A stretch of DNA of 64,000 nucleotides from Candidatus Scalindua sp. SCAELEC01 (GTDB lineage: Bacteria > Planctomycetota > Brocadiia > Brocadiales > Scalinduaceae): NCBI GenBank assembly GCA_004282745.1, contig SHMT01000025.1:1-64000 (forward strand). Reading direction: 5' to 3'. The notes below the pieces were generated by a model. The model was not told where the DNA came from, made no database searches, and saw nothing but the letters and a program-made list of their open reading frames with translations. The stretch's first letter is position 1, and each line of letters opens with the position of its first letter. The position numbers and the translations under genes were made by a program. Shown here one piece after another: positions 42,130 to 51,103 of this stretch.

Positions 42130-43455
42130 ATGGTAATGACGGGTAAATATCAGGCATATCCGGAGTATAAGGATTCTGGGGTTGAGTGGTTGGGGAAGGT
42201 GCCGGAGCACTGGGAGGCTGTTCCTTTAAAAAGATTATGTAGTTTAATAACAGGACTAACTCCTCCAACTGAAAATAAAGAAAACTATGTTGATGATAAT
42301 GCAGGATATCCTTGGGTTCGTCCGGAAGATTTAAGTGATAATGGCCAAGTCGTTAAAGCAAGTAAGTATGTTAGTGGTACAGGTTGGAAACTTCTGAGAC
42401 ATGTTTCTGCTCAATCAACATTAATTTGTTGTATTGGGACGATTGGGAAGGTAGGTTACGCTGATGACGAAGTGTCGACAAATCAACAAATAACTGCGGC
42501 AAGATTTATTAAATCACCAAGATACAATTTCTATTTGGTTCAATCTGCAAAATCAATGCTAGAAGAAGTGGCTACAGGTAACGTTGTAAAAATTTTAAAT
42601 TCGGAGCGTTTGGGCAGAGTTAAATTTATATCTGTACCAGGTTTAGAAGCAGCTAAAATCGCCAATTTCCTCGACCACGAAACCGCCAAAATTGATATCC
42701 TGATCGAAAAACAACAACAGCTCATCAAACTGCTGAAAGAGAAACGCCAGGCAGTGATTAGCCATGCCGTTACCAAAGGGTTAAATCCCGATGCCCCCAT
42801 GAAGGACTCTGGTGTTGAGTGGTTGGGTGATGTGCCGGAGGGGTGGGAAATTAAACGAGTTGGTTATGCGTGTCAGATCGATAATAATTTGCGAACACCA
42901 ATAGACAGGCAAACACGAATGGAAATGATTGGTAAATACCCATATTACGGACCGACTGGAATCCTCAATCTAATAGACAAGTATAATGTGGAAGGTGAAT
43001 ATTGTTTGATTGGGGAAGATGGAGATCATTTCCTCAAATTCCAAGAAAAACCAATGACAATTCATGTTGAGGGCCGATTCAATGTAAACAATCATGCCCA
43101 TTTAATAAAAGGAAAAGGTTCATGTTCTACTAAATGGGCTTGTCTGTATTTTGAGCATAAGGATTTATTCCCTTGGTCAATCAAACAGGGAGTTAGTAGA
43201 TACAAGTTGCGAAAAGAGTCTCTAGTTGATATTCCAATTCTGGTACCTCCAGAAAGTGAGCAGGAGTTTATCTTGGAGGAGATCAATAAGAAAAAGTTTA
43301 CTTTTGATTTAATTGTAAGCCGAGCCGAATCCTTAAAGACGATCCTTAAAGAACGCCGAACATCCCTTGTTTCCGCTGCCGTTACCGGAAAGATAGACGT
43401 TCGCAACTGGAAGTCCCCGGAACAAAACAATATCAACAAAGAAGATGCCGTATGA
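42130..43455 (+). CDS. hsdS: Type I restriction-modification specificity subunit
   Basis: About 441 residues. Two target recognition domains each begin with the same signature: YPEYKDSGVEWLGKVPEHWE near the start and MKDSGVEWLGDVPEGWEIKR near residue 225. Each ends in a conserved helix (AKIANFLDHETAKIDILIEK; then FILEEINKKKFTFDLIVSRAE), the spacer helices that hold the two methylase subunits. The frame is intact. I took ATG 42130 (42136 is possible); an upstream in-frame start to 42070 lies in the family-5 repeat. Without HsdM the subunit has no partner here, unless another locus supplies one. Confidence 0.9.
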   Translation: MVMTGKYQAYPEYKDSGVEWLGKVPEHWEAVPLKRLCSLITGLTPPTENKENYVDDNAGYPWVRPEDLSDNGQVVKASKYVSGTGWKLLRHVSAQSTLICCIGTIGKVGYADDEVSTNQQITAARFIKSPRYNFYLVQSAKSMLEEVATGNVVKILNSERLGRVKFISVPGLEAAKIANFLDHETAKIDILIEKQQQLIKLLKEKRQAVISHAVTKGLNPDAPMKDSGVEWLGDVPEGWEIKRVGYACQIDNNLRTPIDRQTRMEMIGKYPYYGPTGILNLIDKYNVEGEYCLIGEDGDHFLKFQEKPMTIHVEGRFNVNNHAHLIKGKGSCSTKWACLYFEHKDLFPWSIKQGVSRYKLRKESLVDIPILVPPESEQEFILEEINKKKFTFDLIVSRAESLKTILKERRTSLVSAAVTGKIDVRNWKSPEQNNINKEDAV

Positions 43456-43507
43456 GCAATAGCATATGTCAATGGATGGTCGAATCGTAATTTGGTGCAA
43501 ATGGTGA

Positions 43508-43615
43508 TATACTAAAACCGATTTGGTGAAGGTATCTCCGGACAAAAGGCGTCGAGGACTTTACTCGCTCAATTTTATCTCGAATTTTATCCGAAAACCA
43601 TTATGAGATGAGTTT
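43508..43615. repeat. Family-2 element, copy 2f
   Basis: TATACTAAAACCGATTTGG at the left and ATTATGAGATGAGTTTAT at the right, with CTCCGGACAAAAGGCG inside. It is 108 bp and lacks the GC-rich centre. It lies between hsdS and the darT leader. Confidence 0.9.
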
Positions 43616-43696
43616 ATTTTGTGATTGTTTTTCGGTTTTCAGATTGCACTAGAGTTGTTTTTACCTATACTATTATAAACAAATGAGCAATATAGA

Positions 43697-43819
43697 ATGA
43701 ATGCATTGGTCCCAAATATGCCACAATTGGAATTTATTCTCTTTGAAGCAGCAGGTACGACAGAATTGAGCATAGGGTTCAAAGGTGCTATGGAGGTCGA
43801 GGAGTGGAAGTTCCGGTAA
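43697..43819 (+). CDS. Possible short ORF coupled to darT
   Basis: 40 codons: MNALVPNMPQLEFILFEAAG, then TTELSIGFKGAMEVEEWKFR. Its stop (TAA 43817-43819) lies past the GTG start of darT (43804), a 16-base overlap in another frame, which would couple translation. The ribosome site of darT (GGAGG) lies inside it. I recognise no family; it may be a truncated N-terminal piece of an older gene cut by the family-2 element just upstream. Confidence 0.35.
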   Translation: MNALVPNMPQLEFILFEAAGTTELSIGFKGAMEVEEWKFR

Positions 43820-44460
43820 AACTAAAGATATACCACATTGTACATGTAGACCGGTTGTCGTCGATTATTGCGGATGGCTACCTGTGGTGTGATGCAGAAA
43901 TCGTTCGACGTTCGCCGCCGGGTACTACTATCGGCATGAATGATATCAAACAACGAAGACTTCAACAGCCCCTGACGAGCCATCAGAATTTACGTGTGGG
44001 CGATTGTGTACCGTTTTACTTTTGCCCACGTTCCATCATGCTTTACTTAGTTTATCAGGGTAATCATCCTGAGTTAACGTATCGAGGTGGGCAAAGTCCC
44101 ATTATTCATCTGGAGGCTGATCTTCATAATACCGTGAAATGGGCAGAACAGAATCAAAAGCGTTGGGCATTTACCCTTTCAAACGCGGGTTCGTTCTTCT
44201 TTGAAGATCGCTGTAATCTGACTCAATTAAATGAGGTTGACTGGAATGCTGTCCAGAATGATCAATGGGGCGGCAGCGGAGTTTCAACATCAATCAAGGA
44301 AGGAAAACAGGCCGAATTTCTGTTGGAGCACAGTTTCCCCTGGCAACTGGTCGAACGTATAGGCGTATATTCAAACGCAATTTCTAGCCAGGTGTTGAGC
44401 ACCTTACCGGCTAATGGCCATTGCCCGCAAATTGATCTAAAAAAAGATTGGTATTACTGA
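43804..44460 (+). CDS. darT: DarT-type DNA ADP-ribosyltransferase toxin
   Basis: 218 residues from GTG at 43804, with GGAGGTCGAGGA upstream. The N-terminal KIYHIVHVDRLSSIIADGYL is the typical DUF4433/DarT opening. The conserved block IGMNDIKQRRL (about 40-50) contains the NAD-loop Arg, and KEGKQAEFLLEHSFPW (about 162-177) holds the catalytic Glu. DarT ADP-ribosylates thymine in single-stranded DNA, blocking replication. It is followed 15 bases later by the DarG antitoxin. The pair sits between hsdS and hsdR in a broken type I R-M locus. The toxin frame shows no lesion and the key residues are present, so it is probably active; this is inference. Confidence 0.92.
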   Translation: MEVPVKLKIYHIVHVDRLSSIIADGYLWCDAEIVRRSPPGTTIGMNDIKQRRLQQPLTSHQNLRVGDCVPFYFCPRSIMLYLVYQGNHPELTYRGGQSPIIHLEADLHNTVKWAEQNQKRWAFTLSNAGSFFFEDRCNLTQLNEVDWNAVQNDQWGGSGVSTSIKEGKQAEFLLEHSFPWQLVERIGVYSNAISSQVLSTLPANGHCPQIDLKKDWYY

Positions 44461-44475
44461 TAAGGAGGCTAAATA

Positions 44476-45534
44476 ATGATAGAATACAAAAGTGGAGACA
44501 TTTTGAGAGAAGATGCTGAAGCACTCATTAACACAGTCAATTGTGTAGGTGTGATGGGGCGTGGTATTGCACTACAATTTAAAAAAGTCTTTCCTGGGAA
44601 TTTCAAGAATTATGCTGCGGCCTGTAAGCAGAAAGAAGTTCAGCCCGGTCGGATGTTTGTGTATGAAACCGGCCTGCTGACCAACCCGCGCTACATCATC
44701 AATTTTCCTACCAAACGGCATTGGCGAGGGAAGAGCCGGATGGAGGATATCAACGCCGGACTCAAAGCATTGGTGGAAGTTATTCATCAATACAACATCA
44801 GATCAATCGCCATTCCACCTCTAGGTAGCGGTTTAGGGGGACTGGATTGGGCAGACGTTAAGCCGTGCATTGAAACAGCATTAAAACCACTAACTGAGGT
44901 CCAGGTAATAATCTACGAGCCTGTGGGTGCGCCACGGGCGGATAAGATAGTGCATAACCGTGAGGTGCCTAAGATGACATCCGGGAGAGCAGCACTCGTG
45001 GAACTCTTGAATCGTTATTTGAATGGTTTACTCGATCCGTTTGTAACACTGCTGGAGGTACACAAACTGATGTACTTTATGCAGGAAGCCGGAGAACCTT
45101 TGCGACTCAAATATCAGCAAGCCCACTATGGCCCATATGCCGAGAATCTTCGCCATGTCTTTAACGCTATTGAAGGTCACTTAATTTCAGGCTATGCCGA
45201 TGGCGGCGACGCACCAGGTAAACAACTTAAACTAGTACCGGGTGCTAGTCAGGATGCCACTGCTTTCCTGAAACAACATGCGCAAACTCGAAAGAGGTTT
45301 GACAAAGTCGCAGAACTCGTTGAAGGTTTTGAGTCTCCATTTGGCATGGAACTGTTGTCTACAGTACACTGGGTGATCAAAAACAACAATGTTCACACCT
45401 TGAAAGATACGGTAAAACACACCTATGTCTGGAATGCCCGGAAACAACAATTTACCCAGCGACAAATTGCTTTGGCTGTGGAAAGATTGGTACAAAAAGG
45501 CTGGATAGACAAACTTGAAGCGCAAGAGCAATGA
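44476..45534 (+). CDS. darG: DarG macrodomain antitoxin
   Basis: 352 residues, ATG at 44476 behind a strong AAGGAGG site. The N-terminal macrodomain (about 1-155) has the ADP-ribose site: ALINTVNCVGVMGRGIALQF (about 16-35) and IAIPPLGSGLGGLDWADV (about 110-127). This part removes ADP-ribose from DNA. The C-terminal 190 residues (PKMTSGRAALVELLNRYLNG onward) belong to the domain that binds and blocks DarT directly. Complete, no lesion. Co-transcribed with darT. The gene ends 45 bases before hsdR. Confidence 0.93.
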   Translation: MIEYKSGDILREDAEALINTVNCVGVMGRGIALQFKKVFPGNFKNYAAACKQKEVQPGRMFVYETGLLTNPRYIINFPTKRHWRGKSRMEDINAGLKALVEVIHQYNIRSIAIPPLGSGLGGLDWADVKPCIETALKPLTEVQVIIYEPVGAPRADKIVHNREVPKMTSGRAALVELLNRYLNGLLDPFVTLLEVHKLMYFMQEAGEPLRLKYQQAHYGPYAENLRHVFNAIEGHLISGYADGGDAPGKQLKLVPGASQDATAFLKQHAQTRKRFDKVAELVEGFESPFGMELLSTVHWVIKNNNVHTLKDTVKHTYVWNARKQQFTQRQIALAVERLVQKGWIDKLEAQEQ

Positions 45535-45579
45535 TGTGCAAAGCGCAGTAATTCCATCACCCCAAAAAACAGAAATAGT

Positions 45580-48500
45580 ATGAATGACAAATTGACCGAA
45601 AACGTGTTTCAAAACGATATGATTAAGCAGTTAATTGCTAATGGCTGGCTGTTGGGTAAGCCTGAAAACTACAACCGTGAACTGGCATTGTATGAAGAGG
45701 ACCTGCTGGGTTTTGTTAAAGAGACACAGGATAGTCAGTGGCAGAAATTCTGCAAGTTATACCCAAATAATCCTGAACAGAAGTTTTTAGAGCGTGTCGC
45801 CTCTCAGTTGAATAAAGCTGATCCCAATGCAGCCAACAGGGAGATGCGTACCTTTGGCACCTTGGGTGTATTACGCCATGAACTGCGTGATCGCGGTACC
45901 CGTTTCAGTCTCTGTCAGTTTAAGCCGGAGCATGATCTAAACCCGGATACGCTGGCGCGTTATGAGAGAAACCGTCTGCGCATAGTGCCTGAGTTAGTGT
46001 ATAGCCCCTGGGCTGATATTTCTACCCTATCCCACCCATCCCCCGAAGGGGAAGGCGACGAACACCTTAAACAGACAGGCACAAAAGCAAAGGCATGGCG
46101 CATTGATCTGGTACTGTTTGTCAACGGATTACCAATAGCAACGTTAGAGTTGAAATCAGAATTTAAACAGGCGGTACACAGTGCCATTAAACAGTATAAA
46201 ACTACCCGCTTTCCCATTGATCCGGCTACCAGGAAACCAGAACCACTATTAACCTTTAAGCGCGGCGCTTTGGTTCACTTTGCCGTAAGCCAATACGAGG
46301 TGTATATGACGACACGCCTTAAAGGAGATGAGACTCTCTTTTTGCCGTTTAATAAAGGCACCGAAGAGGGTGGCACCGGTAATGATACTTCTGAAGATGC
46401 TAACCAGTATGCAACAGATTATTTGTGGAATGATGTCTTACTACCGGATAATCTCTTAAATATCCTTGCCCGTTACGTGCATCTACAGATTGAAGAGAAA
46501 GAGGATTGGGAAGGGCGTAAATATAAGGTAGAGTCGATGATCTTCCCCCGTTACCATCAGTGGGATGTAGTGAATAAACTCATAGATGCGGCCCGCACAG
46601 AAGGCCCGGGGCATAAATACCTGATCCAGCACAGTGCCGGTTCGGGTAAATCAAACTCGATTGCCTGGACTGCCCATCAGTTATCATCACTCTATAATCA
46701 AACAGGCAACAAACAGTTTGATTCGGTGATTATCGTAACTGACAGAACCGTGCTCGATGCCCAACTGCAAGATACCATCTACCAGTTTGAGCATGTAGAT
46801 GGCGTGGTAGGCAGAATCAACAGGGAAGAGGGTGACGGATCAAAATCTGAAAAACTGGCCTCTGCCCTGAAAAGCTCACAACCGATTATTATTGTCACGA
46901 TACAGACCTTCCCCTTTGTATTAGAGGCGATCGAAAACAGCGTTAGCCTAAAGGAACGAAACTACGCGATAATTGCCGACGAGGCCCATTCATCGCAAAC
47001 AGGATCGACAGCACGCAAACTGAAAGAGGTGTTGATGATTGAAGGAGGCGATAAAGAAGAGCTGACAGCAGACGATATTCTGGATGCTGCTGTTGCCTCA
47101 CGTCGTGCTTCAAGTAATCTCAGCTATTTTGCCTTTACGGCAACACCAAAGACAAAAACTCTGGAGCTGTTTGGCCGTCTACCGAATCCGGAGGAACCAC
47201 CTTCTCAAACCAATTTGCCGGAATCGTATCATGTGTACAGTATGCGTCAGGCGATTGAGGAGGGTTTTATTCTGGATGTATTGAAAAATTACACCAACTA
47301 TAAAGTTGCCTATAATCTGGCGTTGGCCATTCAGGGTTCCGATCAAGAAGTGGAAACCAAAAAAGCCAAAGTGAAACTCAACCAATGGGTGCGTCTGCAT
47401 GACTATAACATTTCACAAAAGGTGCAGGTGATCGTTGAGCATTTTAGAGATAATGTGATGGGGCTGTTAGGCGGACAGGCGAAAGCGATGGTGGTGGCCA
47501 GTTCCCGTAAAGAGGCGGTTCGTTATAAATTGTGTTTTGATAAATATATTACCGAGAAGCGTTATCAGAACATCCATGCCATGGTGGCTTTTTCCGGTGA
47601 GGTAGAGTTTAACGAGAATGATCCAAACACCGAAGGCTTGATTGGTGAGAAGTTTACCGAAACCAATATGAATCAGAATCTTAAAGGACGTGATATGCGC
47701 AAGGCATTTAATTCCAAGGATTATCAGGTGATGATAGTGGCTAATAAATTTCAGATTGGTTTTGATCAGCCCAAGCTATGTGCCATGTACGTGGATAAGA
47801 AACTCGGTGGTGTTGAGTGTGTGCAGACTCTGTCTCGCCTGAACCGAACCTATCCGGGAAAAACTGACAGCGGGACATTTGTACTGGATTTCTTTAATGA
47901 GCCGGAAGATATTCTCGAATCTTTCAAGCCGTACTATCAAACTGCAGAACTGGCGGATGTATCAGACCCCGATCTGATTTTTAATCTGTTTGATAAACTG
48001 CGTGCCGCCGGTATTTTCTTATGGCAAGAGGTAGAACAGTTTTGCGATGCGTATTTACAAAAGAGTAAAAGCAGTGCGGCAATTGCCAATATTTGCAAAC
48101 CAGCGGTGGAGCGCTGGAAGAATCGATATAAATCAGCGGTAGATGCTTATAAACAGGCCAAAGAGATGTTTGAACGCACCAAAAAAGCTTCTGATCCGGT
48201 ATTAATTGCCAATGCGGAAAACGGCGTTAAGGAGTGTAGAAAAAGATAACCTGGAAATCTTTAAAAAGGACCTGGGTACCTTTGTCCGTTTTTATGAGTT
48301 TATGTCACAGATCGTTGATTATGATAATAGGGATTTAGAGAAGCTGACTTTGTACGCCCGCAACCTGCGCCCTCTGTTGCGCGAAACATTGATAAACGGT
48401 GATGATATTGATCTGAATAGCGTAGAGTTAAGTCACTAAAGGTTGTCAATCATTCGCCAGCAGGACCTGAGTATTAGAGAAGATACCGCGGAATATAGAC

Positions 48501-48859
48501 TGGTGCCTGGCGAAGGGTTGGGTACTGCAAAAGCCAGAGATAAGAAGGAAGAGCTAATATCACAGATCATCAGCAGATTGAATGAGCTGTTTATCACCGA
48601 TCAACTTACCGACAGTGATTTGGTGAACTATGCCTATGCTATCAGAGATAAAGTGAGAGAAAACGGATTGGTCATGAAGCAGATTACAAATAATACCCCC
48701 GAACAGGCAATGTTGGGTGACTTCCCAAAAGCCGTAGACAACGCAGTGATGGATAGCAGCGAGGCGCATCAAAATTAGATGATGCAACTATTGTCTGATC
48801 CTTCAAAAGCCGCAGGTTTTGCCAGGGTGGTGTTTGACCTGTTGAAGATGGCAAGTTAA
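45580..48859 (+). pseudogene. hsdR: Type I restriction endonuclease R subunit, disrupted
   Basis: The 889 residues up to 48249 show the HsdR order: nuclease domain with IDLVLFVNGLPIATLELKSE (about 187-206, PD-(D/E)xK), helicase Walker A IQHSAGSGKSNS (about 349-360), DEAH box IIADEAHSSQTG (about 466-477), and motif VI region VECVQTLSRLNRTYPGKTDS. Near 48235 an extra T shifts the frame; the C-terminal domain continues in the +1 frame (EKDNLEIFKKDLGTFVRFYE), meets TAA at 48437-48439 in place of a Tyr-like codon, goes on (RLSIIRQQDLSIREDTAEYR), meets TAG at 48776-48778 and ends at 48859. The C-terminal helical domain that docks on HsdM is therefore lost. The main ORF could still make a truncated helicase-nuclease. 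Confidence 0.9.
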
Positions 48860-48860
48860 A

Positions 48861-48938
48861 TAGTGTTTGAACGAAAACTACCCGTCTACTGCGTTGCTGT
48901 AATAATTCCGTAATCATCAAATACATTAGTACGTTCAG
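48861..48938. repeat. Family-1 element, left half only (copy J)
   Basis: TAGTGTTTGAACGAAAACT, CTACTGCGTTGCTGTAATAA and the core GTACATTAGTACGTTCAGG are present, then it breaks off at TTGGGTATTTATGG, where the next gene starts. It begins 1-2 bases after the hsdR stop. Confidence 0.85.
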
Positions 48939-48949
48939 GTTGGGTATTT

Positions 48950-50488
48950 ATGGAAAACAGAAAATATACATTGGAAGAGATACAGAACTGTATCATAACC
49001 CTTGAAGCTTTGGTTGGGGATAGTGAACAGCTTGTCTGCTTAAGCAAGCAGGAGAAGAAGAGACTTTTTACGGCGGCGGGGAAGATTGCGAGGCCGTCGA
49101 CGGAAGAGAGGAAGAAGCGTCGTAAGGACGAAAGAGTTGCGAAGAAGCAGGGGGTAAAGAGAGCGGACCGAATTGCACGGCGCAATACAGGCATTCGAGA
49201 TGCTCGGTTAAAAAAGGTGTTCAGCGCACCGAAAGAGCTTCCGATGGACAGGGTTGAATCTGAGCTTAGGGCAGAAGAGTTGAGTTCCGAACGCAATTGT
49301 TATGTTTGTAAGGCAGAATTTACGACGCTCCACCATTTTTATGATTCGATGTGTAAATCGTGTGGTGACCTGAATTATAGAAAACGATTTCAAACAGCAT
49401 CGCTTCACGGAAAAGTGGCATTGATTACGGGTTCGCGGCTTAAGATCGGTTACCATGCGACATTGATGCTGCTTCGAGCCGGTGCCACGGTAATTGCCAC
49501 CACTCGTTTCCCGGTTGATTCGGCAGAACGATATGCAAAAGAGGAAGATTTTGCTCTCTGGAAAGAGCGACTGCATATTCATGGGCTTGATTTGCGCCAC
49601 ACGCCAAGTGTGGAAATTTTTGCCAGCTACATCGAACAGAGCTATGACCGCCTTGATATACTCATCAATAATGCGGCGCAGACAGTTCGACGCCCTCCGG
49701 GATTTTATGCCCATTTAATTGAAAATGAGATAAAGCCATTACATACCTTATCGGAAGGTGTCCGGATTCTTTTAGGTAACCATGAAGACTGCAAAAATCA
49801 GTTGTCAGCGCTTTGCCAAAACGGACGAGAACAGAGTTCCTCTCTTCCGGTTACCTGGCACGGGGAAGGTCCTGGAATTGGTCTGCGTGCCTCAGCAAAA
49901 CTTTCACAAATTCCCTATAATTTTGACAACTCTCTCGTCGCTGCGGAGCTGTTTCCAAAGGGTGAACTTGATGCGGATCTCCAGCAGGTTGATTTGCGAA
50001 AGACAAATAGTTGGCGTCTGAAGCTTGGTGACATCGAAACCCCGGAAATGCTGGAGGTACAATTAGTAAATGCCGTCGCCCCATTTGTATTGTGCAATCG
50101 TTTGGCGAACCTGATGAAACGTGACTGTACCGGGGAGAAACATATTGTGAACGTAACGGCGGTGGAAGGCAAGTTTTACCGATTTAAAAAGTCAGATCGT
50201 CATCCCCATACGAATATGGCTAAGGCGGCCTTAAATATGCTGACCCACACCTCGGCAGGCGATTTGGAAAAGTATGGTATTTTTATGAATGCGGTCGATA
50301 CAGGGTGGGTAACCGATGAAGACCCGGTAGAGCTTTCCCAATTCAAACAAAGTGTGCATGATTTTCAACCGCCATTGGATATCGTGGATGGAGCGGCAAG
50401 AGTCTGTGATCCGTTCTTTGATGGCATTCTTACCGGTAAGCATTGGGTAGGGAAATTCCTCAAGGACTACTTCCCTATCGACTGGTAA
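48950..50488 (+). CDS. Zinc-ribbon-SDR fusion oxidoreductase
   Basis: 512 residues. Residues 1-115 are a helical, highly basic region ([30 protein letters not shown]), then a zinc ribbon [20 protein letters not shown] with KSC after it (about 117-140). A short-chain dehydrogenase domain follows: [20 protein letters not shown] (about 158-177; a TGxxxKIGY cofactor loop), [19 protein letters not shown] (about 231-249), and near the C-terminus the helix [20 protein letters not shown]. In that helix the usual catalytic Tyr of YxxxK is Thr (TNMAK), and a Ser upstream is not plain. The SDR chemistry is therefore doubtful; binding or a different mechanism is possible. A family with this layout exists in bacteria and plants, function unknown to me. 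Confidence 0.82.
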   Translation: MENRKYTLEEIQNCIITLEALVGDSEQLVCLSKQEKKRLFTAAGKIARPSTEERKKRRKDERVAKKQGVKRADRIARRNTGIRDARLKKVFSAPKELPMDRVESELRAEELSSERNCYVCKAEFTTLHHFYDSMCKSCGDLNYRKRFQTASLHGKVALITGSRLKIGYHATLMLLRAGATVIATTRFPVDSAERYAKEEDFALWKERLHIHGLDLRHTPSVEIFASYIEQSYDRLDILINNAAQTVRRPPGFYAHLIENEIKPLHTLSEGVRILLGNHEDCKNQLSALCQNGREQSSSLPVTWHGEGPGIGLRASAKLSQIPYNFDNSLVAAELFPKGELDADLQQVDLRKTNSWRLKLGDIETPEMLEVQLVNAVAPFVLCNRLANLMKRDCTGEKHIVNVTAVEGKFYRFKKSDRHPHTNMAKAALNMLTHTSAGDLEKYGIFMNAVDTGWVTDEDPVELSQFKQSVHDFQPPLDIVDGAARVCDPFFDGILTGKHWVGKFLKDYFPIDW

Positions 50489-50613
50489 CGTTTATTTGTC
50501 TTCAAAAAGCAAAAATTAATTAGAGAAAACACAAAGTAAGGTTTGAACATGCTGCAACTGTTTTTCGTGATCAGCTGCAATTTCTATTTTTGACAACGAA
50601 CACAGTAGAATAA

Positions 50614-50805
50614 GAATATGATTTTTCAAAAGGAGAACGTGGCAAATTTTACAAACCCAAAGTTAAGCTTAACATGCCTGTATACTTGGATTCAGAAGCC
50701 TATTCTTTTGTTGAAAAGATTGCAGAAAAAAAGCAAGAGGATGTATCGACTATTGTTAATAAGCTTATAAAGACTGACAAAAAAATAACAGAAATGACGC
50801 AATGA
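50614..50805 (+). pseudogene. Ribbon-helix-helix antitoxin-like remnant
   Basis: The frame reads KFYKPKVKLNMPVYLDSEAY then SFVEKIAEKKQEDVSTIVNK and LIKTDKKITEMTQ, a ribbon-helix-helix pattern (beta strand VKLNMPVYL, then two helices). No start lies at the right place: an AAGGAG site at 50630 is followed by GTG in another frame, so one base seems lost or gained near 50640. An internal ATG at 50674 would give 43 residues. No toxin gene is next to it. The rest of 50489-50955 shows no gene. Confidence 0.45.
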
Positions 50806-50954
50806 AATTGAAAGCTAACACTTCTGATCTCTTACATAAGGCCCCGTTTTCGTGCCTACCTATGTGGTCGTACGCAGACAAGCACCGCACAAGTAAGCAT
50901 GTAGATGAAACAAAACCGAAGGGCCGCGATGCGTCGTTCCCAAATACGGTTCAT

Positions 50955-51103
50955 TAGTTGTTAAACGAAAACCCAGTGGTTGAACGAAAACTGCCCAGGT
51001 ACAAGGCGCGTAATAATTTCGTAACCGGAACGTACAATTGTACTTGAGGATTGCGAAATTATTGCAGCAACGCAGTAGATGGGTAGTTTTCGTTCAAACA
51101 CTA
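50955..51103. repeat. Family-1 palindromic element, copy K (long form)
   Basis: TTAGTTGTTAAACGAAAACC then AGTGGTTGAACGAAAACTG at the left, core GTACAATTGTACTTGAGG, right arm AGTTTTCGTTCAAACACTA. Its last bases CTA are the reverse-strand TAG stop of the lipoprotein gene. Confidence 0.92.

Noticed and set aside
48437-48778. Programmed readthrough or recoding of the hsdR stops
   Set aside because: There are two different stops plus a frameshift in an already broken locus, and I see no downstream recoding structure; simple decay explains it better.
686-51103. Recurring repeats as a CRISPR array
   Set aside because: Copies are kilobases apart, much longer than CRISPR repeats and internally palindromic; there are no regular spacers and no cas genes.
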